DNA of 7,932 nucleotides from Vulcanimicrobiota bacterium (GTDB taxonomy: Bacteria; Vulcanimicrobiota; Vulcanimicrobiia; Vulcanimicrobiales; Vulcanimicrobiaceae): assembly GCA_019245995.1 (NCBI GenBank), contig JAFAQW010000165.1, positions 1 through 7,932 on the forward strand. The letters run 5' to 3'. This document shows, one piece after another, positions 1 to 6,225 of the stretch (position 1 is its first letter; the number at the start of each line of letters is the position of its first letter). A program made the translations under genes and the position numbers. The notes below the pieces were generated by a model. The model did not search any database, was not told where the DNA came from, and worked only from the letters and a program-made list of their open reading frames with translations.

Positions 1-588
1 CGCGACGATGAGCGCCACGCACTGCACCGCCGCCATGCGCGACGTGTCGATGCAGAGATCGTACTCGCGAACGTCGCCGAACGTTCTCCCGTACCACTGG
101 CGGATGTACGCGCTGCGCGCCCGATCGACGCGTTCCACCTCCGCCTCAGCGACGTCGCGCCGCGCGCCCGTCGTCTCCATGATGGTGGCGATGCGCCAGT
201 CTCGCCGCGCGTGCATGAAGACGCGCAGCACGTCCTCGCGCGCGCCCAAAATCGCGGACGCTCCGCGCCCGACGATCACGACGTTGCCTCGACCTGCGTA
301 TTCACGAACGGCGGCCGCGATGGCGCCGACCAACTCTTCATCCGGTGGTTGAGTTGCCGACGACTGCGCGAGCTCCGGAGTGGCTCGCTCCAGGCTTGCG
401 AGCAGCCGCTGTCCCAGCGTGCGGCCCCCCTCTTCGCCGGCGTCCACCGATTCGGGCGTGATGCGCAGGCGTTTGGAAACCACCGCGGGCAACTGCTGAT
501 CGACGTACTCGTAGCCGAGCTCGCGAGCGACCGCCATCGCAACCGCGAGCGCTCCGCATCCGTATTCGTTGGAAATCGTGACCACCAC
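1..588 (-). CDS. Cytidylate kinase-like family protein (C-terminus beyond window)
   Basis: The minus strand is open from a GTG at 588 to the window edge, giving 196 codons without a stop. The protein resembles the cytidylate-kinase-like family (PF13189), P-loop proteins related to CMP kinase whose true substrate is mostly unknown. Visible family marks are the N-terminal TISNEYGCG (residues 4-12), which replaces a classical lysine-bearing Walker A; GNVVIVGRGASAIL at 101-114; LRVFMHA at 121-127; an acidic/basic helix ending ERVDRARSAY (152-161); and the late motif YDLCIDTSR (176-184). The family typically ends soon after this last motif, so only a short tail should be missing. The start is chosen because the family begins right at this beta strand; a second GTG at 585 is equally possible, and an in-frame GTG at 642 would overlap the ATPase gene. 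No Shine-Dalgarno site is visible. Family assignment is firm; the reaction is not established. Confidence 0.85.
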   Translation of the reverse strand, partial: MVVTISNEYGCGALAVAMAVARELGYEYVDQQLPAVVSKRLRITPESVDAGEEGGRTLGQRLLASLERATPELAQSSATQPPDEELVGAIAAAVREYAGRGNVVIVGRGASAILGAREDVLRVFMHARRDWRIATIMETTGARRDVAEAEVERVDRARSAYIRQWYGRTFGDVREYDLCIDTSRMAAVQCVALIVA

Positions 589-604
589 CGGGAAAAGAGT
601 AGCG

Positions 605-1630
605 ATGGCGAAGCGTCGTGTCCTGCCGATCGTCGAGTGCACGAAGCTACGTAAGGTCTTTCGCACACCCAAGCGCAGCCCGGGCGCGCTCGGTGCGCTG
701 CGTTCGCTTTTTTCACGCGAGTACGAGGAGCGGGTCGCCGTGGATGCCGTCTCCTTTCGCCTCGAGCCCGGAGAGCTCGTCGGATACATCGGGCCCAACG
801 GTGCCGGGAAGTCGACGACCATCAAGATGTTAACGGGCATTCTCGTGCCGACGTCAGGCGACGTGCGGGTCGCGGGGCTCGTTCCGTGGCGTCAGCGAAA
901 GGAGAACGCGCGCAACATCGGAGTCGTCTTCGGGCAGCGCAGCCAACTGTATTGGGACCTTCCGCTGATCGAATCGTTCGAGCTACTGCGCGCGATTTAC
1001 GGAATCCGTAAGGAACGATACCGGCAAAACCTCGACGAGTTCGTCGAGATCTTGCGCTTAAACGATTTTTTGCGCACGCCCGTGCGCCAACTCTCGCTCG
1101 GCCAGCGCATGCGGGGCGATTTCGCCGCGGCGCTCTTGCATGGCCCCAGCATCGTCTATCTCGACGAGCCGACGATCGGCCTCGACGTGGTGGCGAAAGA
1201 ATCCATCCGGGAGTTCATCGCACGAATCAACGCGGAACGCGGCACCACGGTCGTGCTCACGACGCACGACTTGGCCGACGTCGAACGCCTGTGCCGGCGA
1301 ATCGTTCTCATCGATCGGGGCACCCTCATTTACGACGGCGACGTCGATCGCATCAAGAACGAGTACGGGAAGTTTCGCACCCTGATCGTACGCTTCAGCG
1401 AGCCGGTCGCCGGCCCGGCGCTCGAAGGAGCCGAGCTCGTTGCCAGCGAGGACTCCACCGCGCGTTTTCGCTTCAATCGAAACCTGCAACGAGCCGATCT
1501 GCTGGTGCGCCAAGCCAGCGAGCGCTATCGGGTGGAAGACGTCAGCTTGGAGGAGCCTGACTTGGAGTCGATCATTCGCAGAATTTACGTGGAAGGGTAC
1601 CGCTCCACGGCGTCGGAGAACGACGCATGA
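605..1630 (+). CDS. ABC-2 type exporter, ATP-binding subunit
   Basis: A 341-residue ATPase that powers an ABC exporter together with the two permeases downstream. It shows all nucleotide-binding elements: Walker A GPNGAGKST (63-71), Q-loop Gln111, signature LSLGQ (163-167), Walker B IVYLDEP (183-189, Asp187 and Glu188), D-loop GLD (192-194) and H-loop His221. An N-terminal insert of about 25 residues (PGALGALRSLF region, 26-36) before the strand leading to Walker A, the QLYWDLP stretch (114-120) and the LSLGQ signature variant are typical of the COG4586 group of uncharacterised ABC-2 ATPases. Residues 255-341 form the usual C-terminal accessory domain. ATG 605 is preferred over TTG 569 because a purine-rich stretch (590-599) precedes it and the extra 12 residues are not family-like. 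The stop overlaps the next start (ATGA). The transported substrate cannot be told from sequence. Confidence 0.95.
   Translation: MAKRRVLPIVECTKLRKVFRTPKRSPGALGALRSLFSREYEERVAVDAVSFRLEPGELVGYIGPNGAGKSTTIKMLTGILVPTSGDVRVAGLVPWRQRKENARNIGVVFGQRSQLYWDLPLIESFELLRAIYGIRKERYRQNLDEFVEILRLNDFLRTPVRQLSLGQRMRGDFAAALLHGPSIVYLDEPTIGLDVVAKESIREFIARINAERGTTVVLTTHDLADVERLCRRIVLIDRGTLIYDGDVDRIKNEYGKFRTLIVRFSEPVAGPALEGAELVASEDSTARFRFNRNLQRADLLVRQASERYRVEDVSLEEPDLESIIRRIYVEGYRSTASENDA
1611..1626 (+). promoter_or_regulatory. Ribosome binding site for the beta-helix gene
   Basis: GGAG at 1615-1618 lies 8 nt before ATG 1627, inside the last codons of the ATPase gene. It supports translational coupling across the ATGA overlap and fixes the downstream start. 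Confidence 0.6.
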
Positions 1631-2385
1631 TCCTCTCGAGCTCGACAAAGCGTCCGAAGATTCACTCCAGCGCGTATGTCGCCCCAACGGCCGTCGTGAG
1701 CGGAGACGTCACGATCGGTTCGGGAGCCGCCGTGCTGCACGGAGCCGTAATCACGGCGGAGGGGGCGCCGGTCACCATCGGCGAGGAGTGCGTCGTCATG
1801 GAAAATGCGGTGGTGAAGGCCAGCGGCGGCAGCGCGCTGAGCTTTCCGGTGAAGATCGGCGATCGTTGCATCGTAGGGCCGCATGCGTACGTCGTCGGCG
1901 CGACGGTGGCAGAGGGCTGCTTTGTCGCCAGCGGCGCGAAGATCTTCAACGGAGCGACGTTGGAACGCGGCTGCGGCGTCGCACTCAACGGTATCGTGCA
2001 CGTGAGCTCGCGACTGCCCGAAGGGACGAGCGTACCGATGCAGCACATCGCGTTCGGCGATCCAGTGGTCGTGTACCCGCCCGACAAAGCGCCGGAAATC
2101 CATGCGAAGATGCACTTTTATGCCGACGTCTTTAATCTCGAAGACGGCGACGACGTTCGCCGCCGTGCCGCGTCAACATACGCACGCTTCCTGCGTAAAA
2201 CCCACGCGCAGGAGTCGCCGCTCGCCGAGCATCGCGGAACCAAACCGGCCCCCCGGCGGTCCGCCGACGAACCGCCGCCGACGCAGACGACGGAGGTTGA
2301 CAAGGTCGTGGACGTCATGATGCTGGAGCTCGAAGAGATGGAGCACCGGCGCCAAGAAGCGATCAAACGGCAACAACGGCGCTAG
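1627..2385 (+). CDS. Left-handed beta-helix (hexapeptide repeat) protein, gamma carbonic anhydrase-like fold
   Basis: A 252-residue protein. Residues 10-150 are hexapeptide repeats (HSSAYVAP, VTIGSGAAV, VTIGEECVV, VKIGDRCIV, ATVAEGCFV, ATLERGCGV) of the kind found in gamma carbonic anhydrases and PaaY/CaiE-like proteins, which normally form trimers. The turn that should carry the zinc histidines reads GPHAYVVG (84-91) where the family usually has a GHNAVLHG-like motif, and the earlier histidine and RGD-like segment are also absent (VVKA at 62-65, HGA at 38-40). Carbonic anhydrase activity is therefore doubtful. Four cysteines (55, 81, 98, 116) sit at the same hexapeptide position. Residues 153-190 are a helical cap. 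Residues 191-252 are a charged, proline-rich linker and then an acidic/basic helix that may be a coiled coil; this exceeds the usual family length. The gene is coupled to the ATPase, so a role with the exporter is inferred, not shown. Confidence 0.85.
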   Translation: MILSSSTKRPKIHSSAYVAPTAVVSGDVTIGSGAAVLHGAVITAEGAPVTIGEECVVMENAVVKASGGSALSFPVKIGDRCIVGPHAYVVGATVAEGCFVASGAKIFNGATLERGCGVALNGIVHVSSRLPEGTSVPMQHIAFGDPVVVYPPDKAPEIHAKMHFYADVFNLEDGDDVRRRAASTYARFLRKTHAQESPLAEHRGTKPAPRRSADEPPPTQTTEVDKVVDVMMLELEEMEHRRQEAIKRQQRR

Positions 2386-2400
2386 CGCCCGGTATCGCCT

Positions 2401-2410
2401 GAGGCAGAGC
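2401..2410 (+). promoter_or_regulatory. Ribosome binding site deciding the GTG start of the first permease
   Basis: GAGG at 2401-2404 lies 6 nt before GTG 2411. No in-frame ATG exists nearby until residue 22, which would cut off conserved N-terminal sequence, so the GTG is the likely start. Confidence 0.6.
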
Positions 2411-3202
2411 GTGCGGCTCGAACCGTATCTGGAATTCGCGAAGAAGGCCTTCGCGCGCGAGGCCACCTATCGCATGGAGGTCCTCACCGAGATCGGCGCG
2501 TTGGTGCTGCGGGTGTACATATTGCGCTCGCTGTGGACGGCGCTCTACGCACAGAACGCTGCGCCCATCAACCTTCCGCTCCACGGCATGATCACCTACG
2601 CCACCGTAGCGATGCTGATGTCGCTCGTTCTCGAGGTCGACGGCACGCGCTTGATCCGCGAGAAGATCCGCGAAGGAACGATCGCGACCGATTTGATGAA
2701 ACCGATCAGCCTTCCGCTGTATTTCTTCAGCGACGGAATCGGGCAGACGCTGCTTCACGCGCTGCTGGTCGTGCCGTCGCTATTCTGCGCGCTTGCGTTG
2801 GTTCACATCGACGTTCCTCCGCCGCCCACCATCGTTGCCTTCGCGGTGTCCTTCGCCGTCGGCTACGGCGTCAATTTTTTCGTCAACTTCCTGATGAACA
2901 GCATCGCGTTCTGGACGCTCGAGACGTTTGCCGCACAACTGATCGTACGCTGGGCCTCAGACTTGTTGTCGGGTCAGATCATTCCGCTGACGCTCTTTCC
3001 CGGAATCGTTGGAAGAATCGTCTTTGGCCTTCCGTTTGCGGCCATCTATTCCACTCCGTTACTGATCTACGTCGGCGTCATTCCGTCGTCGCAATGGGCC
3101 GCTGCTATCGCGCTGCAGGTGGGCTGGTTGGCGGTCTTTGCGCTGATTGCTTCCGCCGTCTGGCGCGCCGCCTCGAACCGCATCGTCATTCAGGGTGGAT
3201 AG
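2411..3202 (+). CDS. ABC-2 type exporter, permease subunit 1
   Basis: A 263-residue integral membrane protein, probably half of the membrane channel of the exporter. About six hydrophobic segments are visible, near residues 24-46, 58-76, 112-132, 139-165, 184-208 and 230-252. The cytoplasmic loop motif REGTIATDLMKPIS (87-100) corresponds to the REG-x-x-D-x-x-L-x-(R/K)-P motif of PF06182-type permeases. FFVNFLMNSIAFWTLE (156-171) and the ending SNRIVIQGG (255-263) also match that family (COG3694/COG4587 partners of COG4586 ATPases). It follows the beta-helix gene by 25 nt with its own Shine-Dalgarno site. The last 144 bp overlap the end of the glycosylase gene on the other strand, and the overlapped part encodes the last membrane helix, so it is real coding sequence. 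The partner permease is separated from it by that glycosylase. Confidence 0.92.
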   Translation: MRLEPYLEFAKKAFAREATYRMEVLTEIGALVLRVYILRSLWTALYAQNAAPINLPLHGMITYATVAMLMSLVLEVDGTRLIREKIREGTIATDLMKPISLPLYFFSDGIGQTLLHALLVVPSLFCALALVHIDVPPPPTIVAFAVSFAVGYGVNFFVNFLMNSIAFWTLETFAAQLIVRWASDLLSGQIIPLTLFPGIVGRIVFGLPFAAIYSTPLLIYVGVIPSSQWAAAIALQVGWLAVFALIASAVWRAASNRIVIQGG

Positions 3203-4069
3203 GCGCCCCAGCAGGAGATGGTAATACAACATGCCGCGCACGGGCCCCAATCGTTCCAGAAGATCCGCTTGATCCACGTGGGCGTCCCCCGCGAGCAGTG
3301 CGAGACTGCGGGCCACGCCCGAGTCGCGCAACGGAAAGATGTCCAGCCGGCCCAAGCCCCGCAGCAGTATCACCGCCGCGCTCCAGGGGCCGATTCCCCG
3401 GATCTCGGAGAGCCGAGCCGCCGCCAGCGGCGTCGGCAGACGCGCGAGCTCGGCCTCGTCGAGCCGGCCATCGAGCGCGGCTTCCGCCGCGGAACGCAGA
3501 TGCGCGACCTTGTTGCGCGAGAGGCCGCCCGACAGCAACAGCTCGTCGTCGCACTCCAGCCAGCGCCGCGGTGGCGGAAAGGCGACGCACGCGACGCTTC
3601 GCACTCGTACCGCTTCACCCAGGCGCTCGACGACGCGGCGCATGATCGCGGCTGCTGCGTAGATCGAAATCTGTTGAAAGACGATCGCATTGACACACGC
3701 TTCCCACAGCGTGGGATACCGCGGTGGCTTGACGCCGCACAATCTCTCCGCGACCGCGCGCAGCCAGACGATGCGGCGAGCGCGCAAGAACCATTCCGAG
3801 AGATCGACGCGCGTGCCGAGGAGGCGCTCCACGGTCACCGCGTACGCTAGCGGGTCGCCGGCCGTGCAACGGACTTCGATCCCATCGGAGCCGTGCGAGC
3901 GAATGGCCAGCATCGTCGTACGGCCCCCCGCACGCAGGGCACGATAGTACGTGCCCTCCTCGAACACGTCAACGACGTTGCTGCCGATGCGCCGCAGCGC
4001 CTGGGCAGTTAGATCGAGGCGAAAGGGGTCGCGAACGGGGAGCATCGCGGCCGGCCCAAAACGTTTCAT
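3059..4069 (-). CDS. AlkA-like DNA-3-methyladenine glycosylase (HhH-GPD superfamily)
   Basis: A 336-residue base-excision-repair glycosylase that should flip out and remove alkylated purines from DNA. Residues 12-90 resemble the AlkA N-terminal domain (DPFRLDLTAQALRRIG, 14-29). The HhH-GPD core follows: NAIVFQQIS (127-135), the helix-hairpin-helix RGIGPWSA (224-231) and FPLRDSG (245-251), in which Asp249 is the expected catalytic aspartate (the place of AlkA Asp238). The domain should end near residue 295. The remaining 41 residues are a hydrophilic tail without family resemblance, encoded antisense to the first permease. The start ATG 4069 is 2 nt from the second permease start; an in-frame ATG at 4045 (328 residues) is an alternative, and neither has a visible Shine-Dalgarno site. 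The gene splits the exporter genes but has no evident functional link to them. Substrate range within the AlkA family is not predictable here. Confidence 0.9.
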   Translation of the reverse strand: MKRFGPAAMLPVRDPFRLDLTAQALRRIGSNVVDVFEEGTYYRALRAGGRTTMLAIRSHGSDGIEVRCTAGDPLAYAVTVERLLGTRVDLSEWFLRARRIVWLRAVAERLCGVKPPRYPTLWEACVNAIVFQQISIYAAAAIMRRVVERLGEAVRVRSVACVAFPPPRRWLECDDELLLSGGLSRNKVAHLRSAAEAALDGRLDEAELARLPTPLAAARLSEIRGIGPWSAAVILLRGLGRLDIFPLRDSGVARSLALLAGDAHVDQADLLERLGPVRGMLYYHLLLGRLSTLNDDAVRGGAPDGGSNQRKDRQPAHLQRDSSGPLRRRNDADVDQ

Positions 4070-4071
4070 GG

Positions 4072-4866
4072 ATGCTGCGCGCGTATCTCCAGTACTGGCG
4101 GATCAACTTTCTGACCCTGCTGGAATACCGTGCGAATTTTGTGATGTGGTTTGTCTTCAGCATCGCGTATCACGGCGTGGCGCTGGGCGCCCTGTACGTG
4201 ACGATGCGACAGTTTCCGTCGATGAACGGATGGAACTTTCGAGAAGTCTTCTTTCTGTACGCCCTCTGGATGAACGGCCACGAACTGCACAACACGGTGT
4301 TCTTCACCGTCGTCAGCGTTCCCGACTACGTGCGGGAGGGGCGCTTCGACCGTTTCCTCGTTCGTCCGCTCGATACGCTGTTTCAAGTGCTCACCGTTCC
4401 GCAGCAAATCGTGCCCGATTCCCTCGTGCTGGCGATCGCGACGCTGGCCGTGGCGACCGCAGCGGAGCGCGTGCGCATTGACTGGGTTTTCGTCGTTTTC
4501 GTGCCGCTCGTGGTCGTGGGCGGAGCGCTCATCGACCTCGGCATTTCTTTGGCGATTGCGACCGTTTCGTTTTGGTTCGTGCGGGTGGATACGTTGCGCT
4601 GGGCCGTGATGTCGCTCGAGCAAGACTTCACCCGCTACCCGATTAGCATCTACACCCGGGGGGTACGAATCGTCCTAACCTTCGTGTTTCCATTTGCGTT
4701 CATGAACTACTTCCCGGCCACGTATTTCTTACAGAAGAACGATACCGGACTCCACTTCAATCCCGCCATCGGGCTTTTGACGCCGGCGATCGGCTTCGCG
4801 TGGGTCGCTGCGGCGTACGCGTTCTGGCTCGTCGGTTTGCGCCACTATCAAGGAACGGGGTCGTGA
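4072..4866 (+). CDS. ABC-2 type exporter, permease subunit 2
   Basis: A 264-residue membrane protein and likely the second half of the exporter channel. It starts LRAYLQYWRINFLTLLEYRANF (read from residue 2 to 23 with conserved EYRANF at 18-23), a typical opening for the PF06182-type family, which supports ATG 4072 although no Shine-Dalgarno site precedes it. Hydrophobic segments lie near 21-45, 58-80, 113-131, 137-169, 193-218 and 231-256. The loop motif REGRFDRFLVRPLD (88-101) is the counterpart of REGTIATDLMKPIS in permease 1. MNYFPATYFL (211-220) and the end GLRHYQGTGS (255-264) are further family marks. Its stop overlaps the GTG start of the serine hydrolase. Since only 2 nt separate its start from the divergent glycosylase, its promoter must lie inside the glycosylase gene or far upstream in the ATPase run. 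Confidence 0.92.
   Translation: MLRAYLQYWRINFLTLLEYRANFVMWFVFSIAYHGVALGALYVTMRQFPSMNGWNFREVFFLYALWMNGHELHNTVFFTVVSVPDYVREGRFDRFLVRPLDTLFQVLTVPQQIVPDSLVLAIATLAVATAAERVRIDWVFVVFVPLVVVGGALIDLGISLAIATVSFWFVRVDTLRWAVMSLEQDFTRYPISIYTRGVRIVLTFVFPFAFMNYFPATYFLQKNDTGLHFNPAIGLLTPAIGFAWVAAAYAFWLVGLRHYQGTGS
4850..4862 (+). promoter_or_regulatory. Ribosome binding site deciding the GTG start of the serine hydrolase
   Basis: AAGGA at 4850-4854 stands 8 nt before GTG 4863, within the last codons of permease 2. This favours GTG 4863, which opens a signal-peptide-like sequence, over the in-frame ATG at 4800, which would add 21 arginine-rich residues. Confidence 0.65.
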
Positions 4867-5738
4867 AGAGGCTCGCTTTTCTCCAGAGTTACGGCGCCGG
4901 AATTCTCGCGCCGGCCGCGATCGCACAAACGTCACTGCAAGCGCGCATTGCGGCGGTGGCACGAGCCATGCCCGGCAACATCGGCATCTATGCCCGGACG
5001 ATGGCCAACCGGGGTCCGTTCGTCGCCTACGCCGCTCGAGAGCGCTTTCCGACGGCCTCGACGATCAAAGTCCTCATTATGGCGACGGCCTTCCGCGCCG
5101 AAGAACTACGTCCCGGCGCGTTGGACGCGCGTGTCGTTTTTCGGCACGCGGATTTGATCGGCGGTTCGGACTACATGGATAGCGTTCCCGACGGAACGCG
5201 CCTGAGCGTGAGGGAACTCATGCATCCGATGATTACCGTCAGCGACAACACGGCGGCCAACCTGCTCATCGAGCACTTCGGCTTTCAGGCCATCAACGCG
5301 ATGGCCAGGCGCGCCGGCATGACGCGGACGACGCTCGCCCGACGCTTTTTGGACTTCACCGCAATCGTCCACCACAACGACAATGTTTCGACCCCCGCCG
5401 ACATGGCCCGATTGCTTTTCCTTTTGGAGCGAGGTGCGCGCGAAGGCATTCCCACGATTCTCTTGCCCCGTCACTGCCGCGCCGCTATTGCCATCATGCT
5501 GAAGCAAACGGATCGAGACGGCATTCCGGCGGCGTTGCCGGGGGGAACGCGCGTCGCGAATAAAACGGGGGAAGTGGAAGGAACGCGCGACGACATCGCA
5601 ATCGTCGATCCGTTCGGCGACGCCCCATTCGTGTTGACGATCATGACCAGCGACGCGTACGACTACGCGGCGGCCTACCGGGCTATTCATACCATGACCC
5701 GGCTAGCGTATGCCGCCGTCGCCGGCGCGTCTGCGTAG
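4863..5738 (+). CDS. Serine hydrolase of class A beta-lactamase fold (PF13354-like)
   Basis: A 291-residue penicillin-recognising-fold enzyme. The catalytic set is complete: S66-T-I-K69 (SxxK, nucleophile Ser66), S127-D-N129, and K234-T-G236. Spacings (61 and 107 residues) fit class A beta-lactamases. In the omega-loop region the sequence is ARRFLDF (159-165), matching the RKMMD-type motif of the related non-classical family, so the deacylating Glu166 appears to be missing or replaced by Asp164. It may therefore be a peptidase or acyl-enzyme-forming hydrolase and not a resistance enzyme. The N-terminus KRLAFLQS...APAAIA resembles a short signal peptide with a possible cleavage after Ala21, so it likely acts outside the cytoplasmic membrane. 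It is translationally coupled (GTGA overlap) to the second exporter permease. The physiological substrate is unknown. Confidence 0.88.
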   Translation: MKRLAFLQSYGAGILAPAAIAQTSLQARIAAVARAMPGNIGIYARTMANRGPFVAYAARERFPTASTIKVLIMATAFRAEELRPGALDARVVFRHADLIGGSDYMDSVPDGTRLSVRELMHPMITVSDNTAANLLIEHFGFQAINAMARRAGMTRTTLARRFLDFTAIVHHNDNVSTPADMARLLFLLERGAREGIPTILLPRHCRAAIAIMLKQTDRDGIPAALPGGTRVANKTGEVEGTRDDIAIVDPFGDAPFVLTIMTSDAYDYAAAYRAIHTMTRLAYAAVAGASA

Positions 5739-5788
5739 TTGGTTTAGGCCGCACGCAATGAGGAAGAATCTCCACACACGCACTGCAC

Positions 5789-6214
5789 ATGACCGAACTG
5801 GAACTGAGCATCCCCCCACTGCCTCGATTCGCCGCCACGGCGCGCCTGGCGCTTGCGCGCTTTGGATCGACGCACCGCGTCGCACCGGCCGACACGGAGA
5901 ACCTCATCTTCGCGCTGGGCGAAGCGGTAGCGAACGCGATCGCGCACGCGAACACCGCCAATGCCATTCACATCCGGTTCAGTCTGAACGGAACGAGCAT
6001 CGTCGTTACGATCACCGACCACGGACGCGGCTTTGAGCGTCCGCCGCAGGACGCAATCTCGCTCCCCAGCGTTTTCGCCGAGGATGGACGGGGCTTTGCG
6101 ATCATGCAGCGTTGCACCGATTTTTTGGAAGTGAACAGCCGGCCAGGCGGAGGAACGACCGTGAAGCTGGGCCGGCGCCTGCGCAGGCGTCAGGAACCAC
6201 AAGGCGTTTCGTAA
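5789..6214 (+). CDS. RsbW-like HATPase: anti-sigma factor / serine-protein kinase
   Basis: A 141-residue GHKL-fold ATPase of the HATPase_c_2 type (PF13581), the class that includes the anti-sigma factors RsbW and SpoIIAB. The N-box is EAVANAIAHA (45-54) with Mg-binding Asn49, the G1 box is DHGRGF (77-82), the G2 box is DGRGFAIM (99-106), and the end GGGTTVKLGR (120-129) holds the usual late strand. No dimerisation-phosphotransfer domain is present, so it is not a sensor histidine kinase. Such proteins usually phosphorylate a STAS-domain antagonist and bind a sigma factor or, in partner-switching systems, another output; neither partner is encoded in the window. ATG 5789 is used because TGA at 5759 closes the frame upstream. 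The 50-nt gap to the serine hydrolase holds no clear promoter, and GAGGAAG at 5760-5766 is too distant to be a standard ribosome site. Confidence 0.88.
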   Translation: MTELELSIPPLPRFAATARLALARFGSTHRVAPADTENLIFALGEAVANAIAHANTANAIHIRFSLNGTSIVVTITDHGRGFERPPQDAISLPSVFAEDGRGFAIMQRCTDFLEVNSRPGGGTTVKLGRRLRRRQEPQGVS

Positions 6215-6225
6215 AACGTTGCGGC

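Noticed and set aside
569..604. TTG 569 as the start of the ATPase
   Set aside because: The extra residues are not family-like, would extend over the divergent start, and a purine-rich stretch precedes ATG 605.
276..716. 146-codon minus-strand frame near the left edge
   Set aside because: The neighbouring minus frame (1-588) carries clear cytidylate-kinase-like motifs; this one is a shadow.
1058..1687. 209-codon minus-strand frame opposite the ATPase
   Set aside because: Antisense in codon register to conserved ABC motifs; no independent coding signal.
2533..3645. 370-codon plus-strand frame across permease 1 and the glycosylase
   Set aside because: It spans two well-supported genes out of frame and is composed of Arg/Ala/Pro-rich sequence without motifs.
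4066..4623. 185-codon minus-strand frame opposite permease 2
   Set aside because: It is in exact antisense codon register with the permease, so hydrophobic codons become polar ones; the product is a His/Arg/Glu/Asn-rich low-complexity sequence with no fold-like pattern.
5739..5788. Promoter or small gene in the gap before the RsbW-like gene
   Set aside because: No recognisable -35/-10 pair or hairpin; the frame opening at ATG 5758 has no coding character and overlaps the ATPase gene out of frame.
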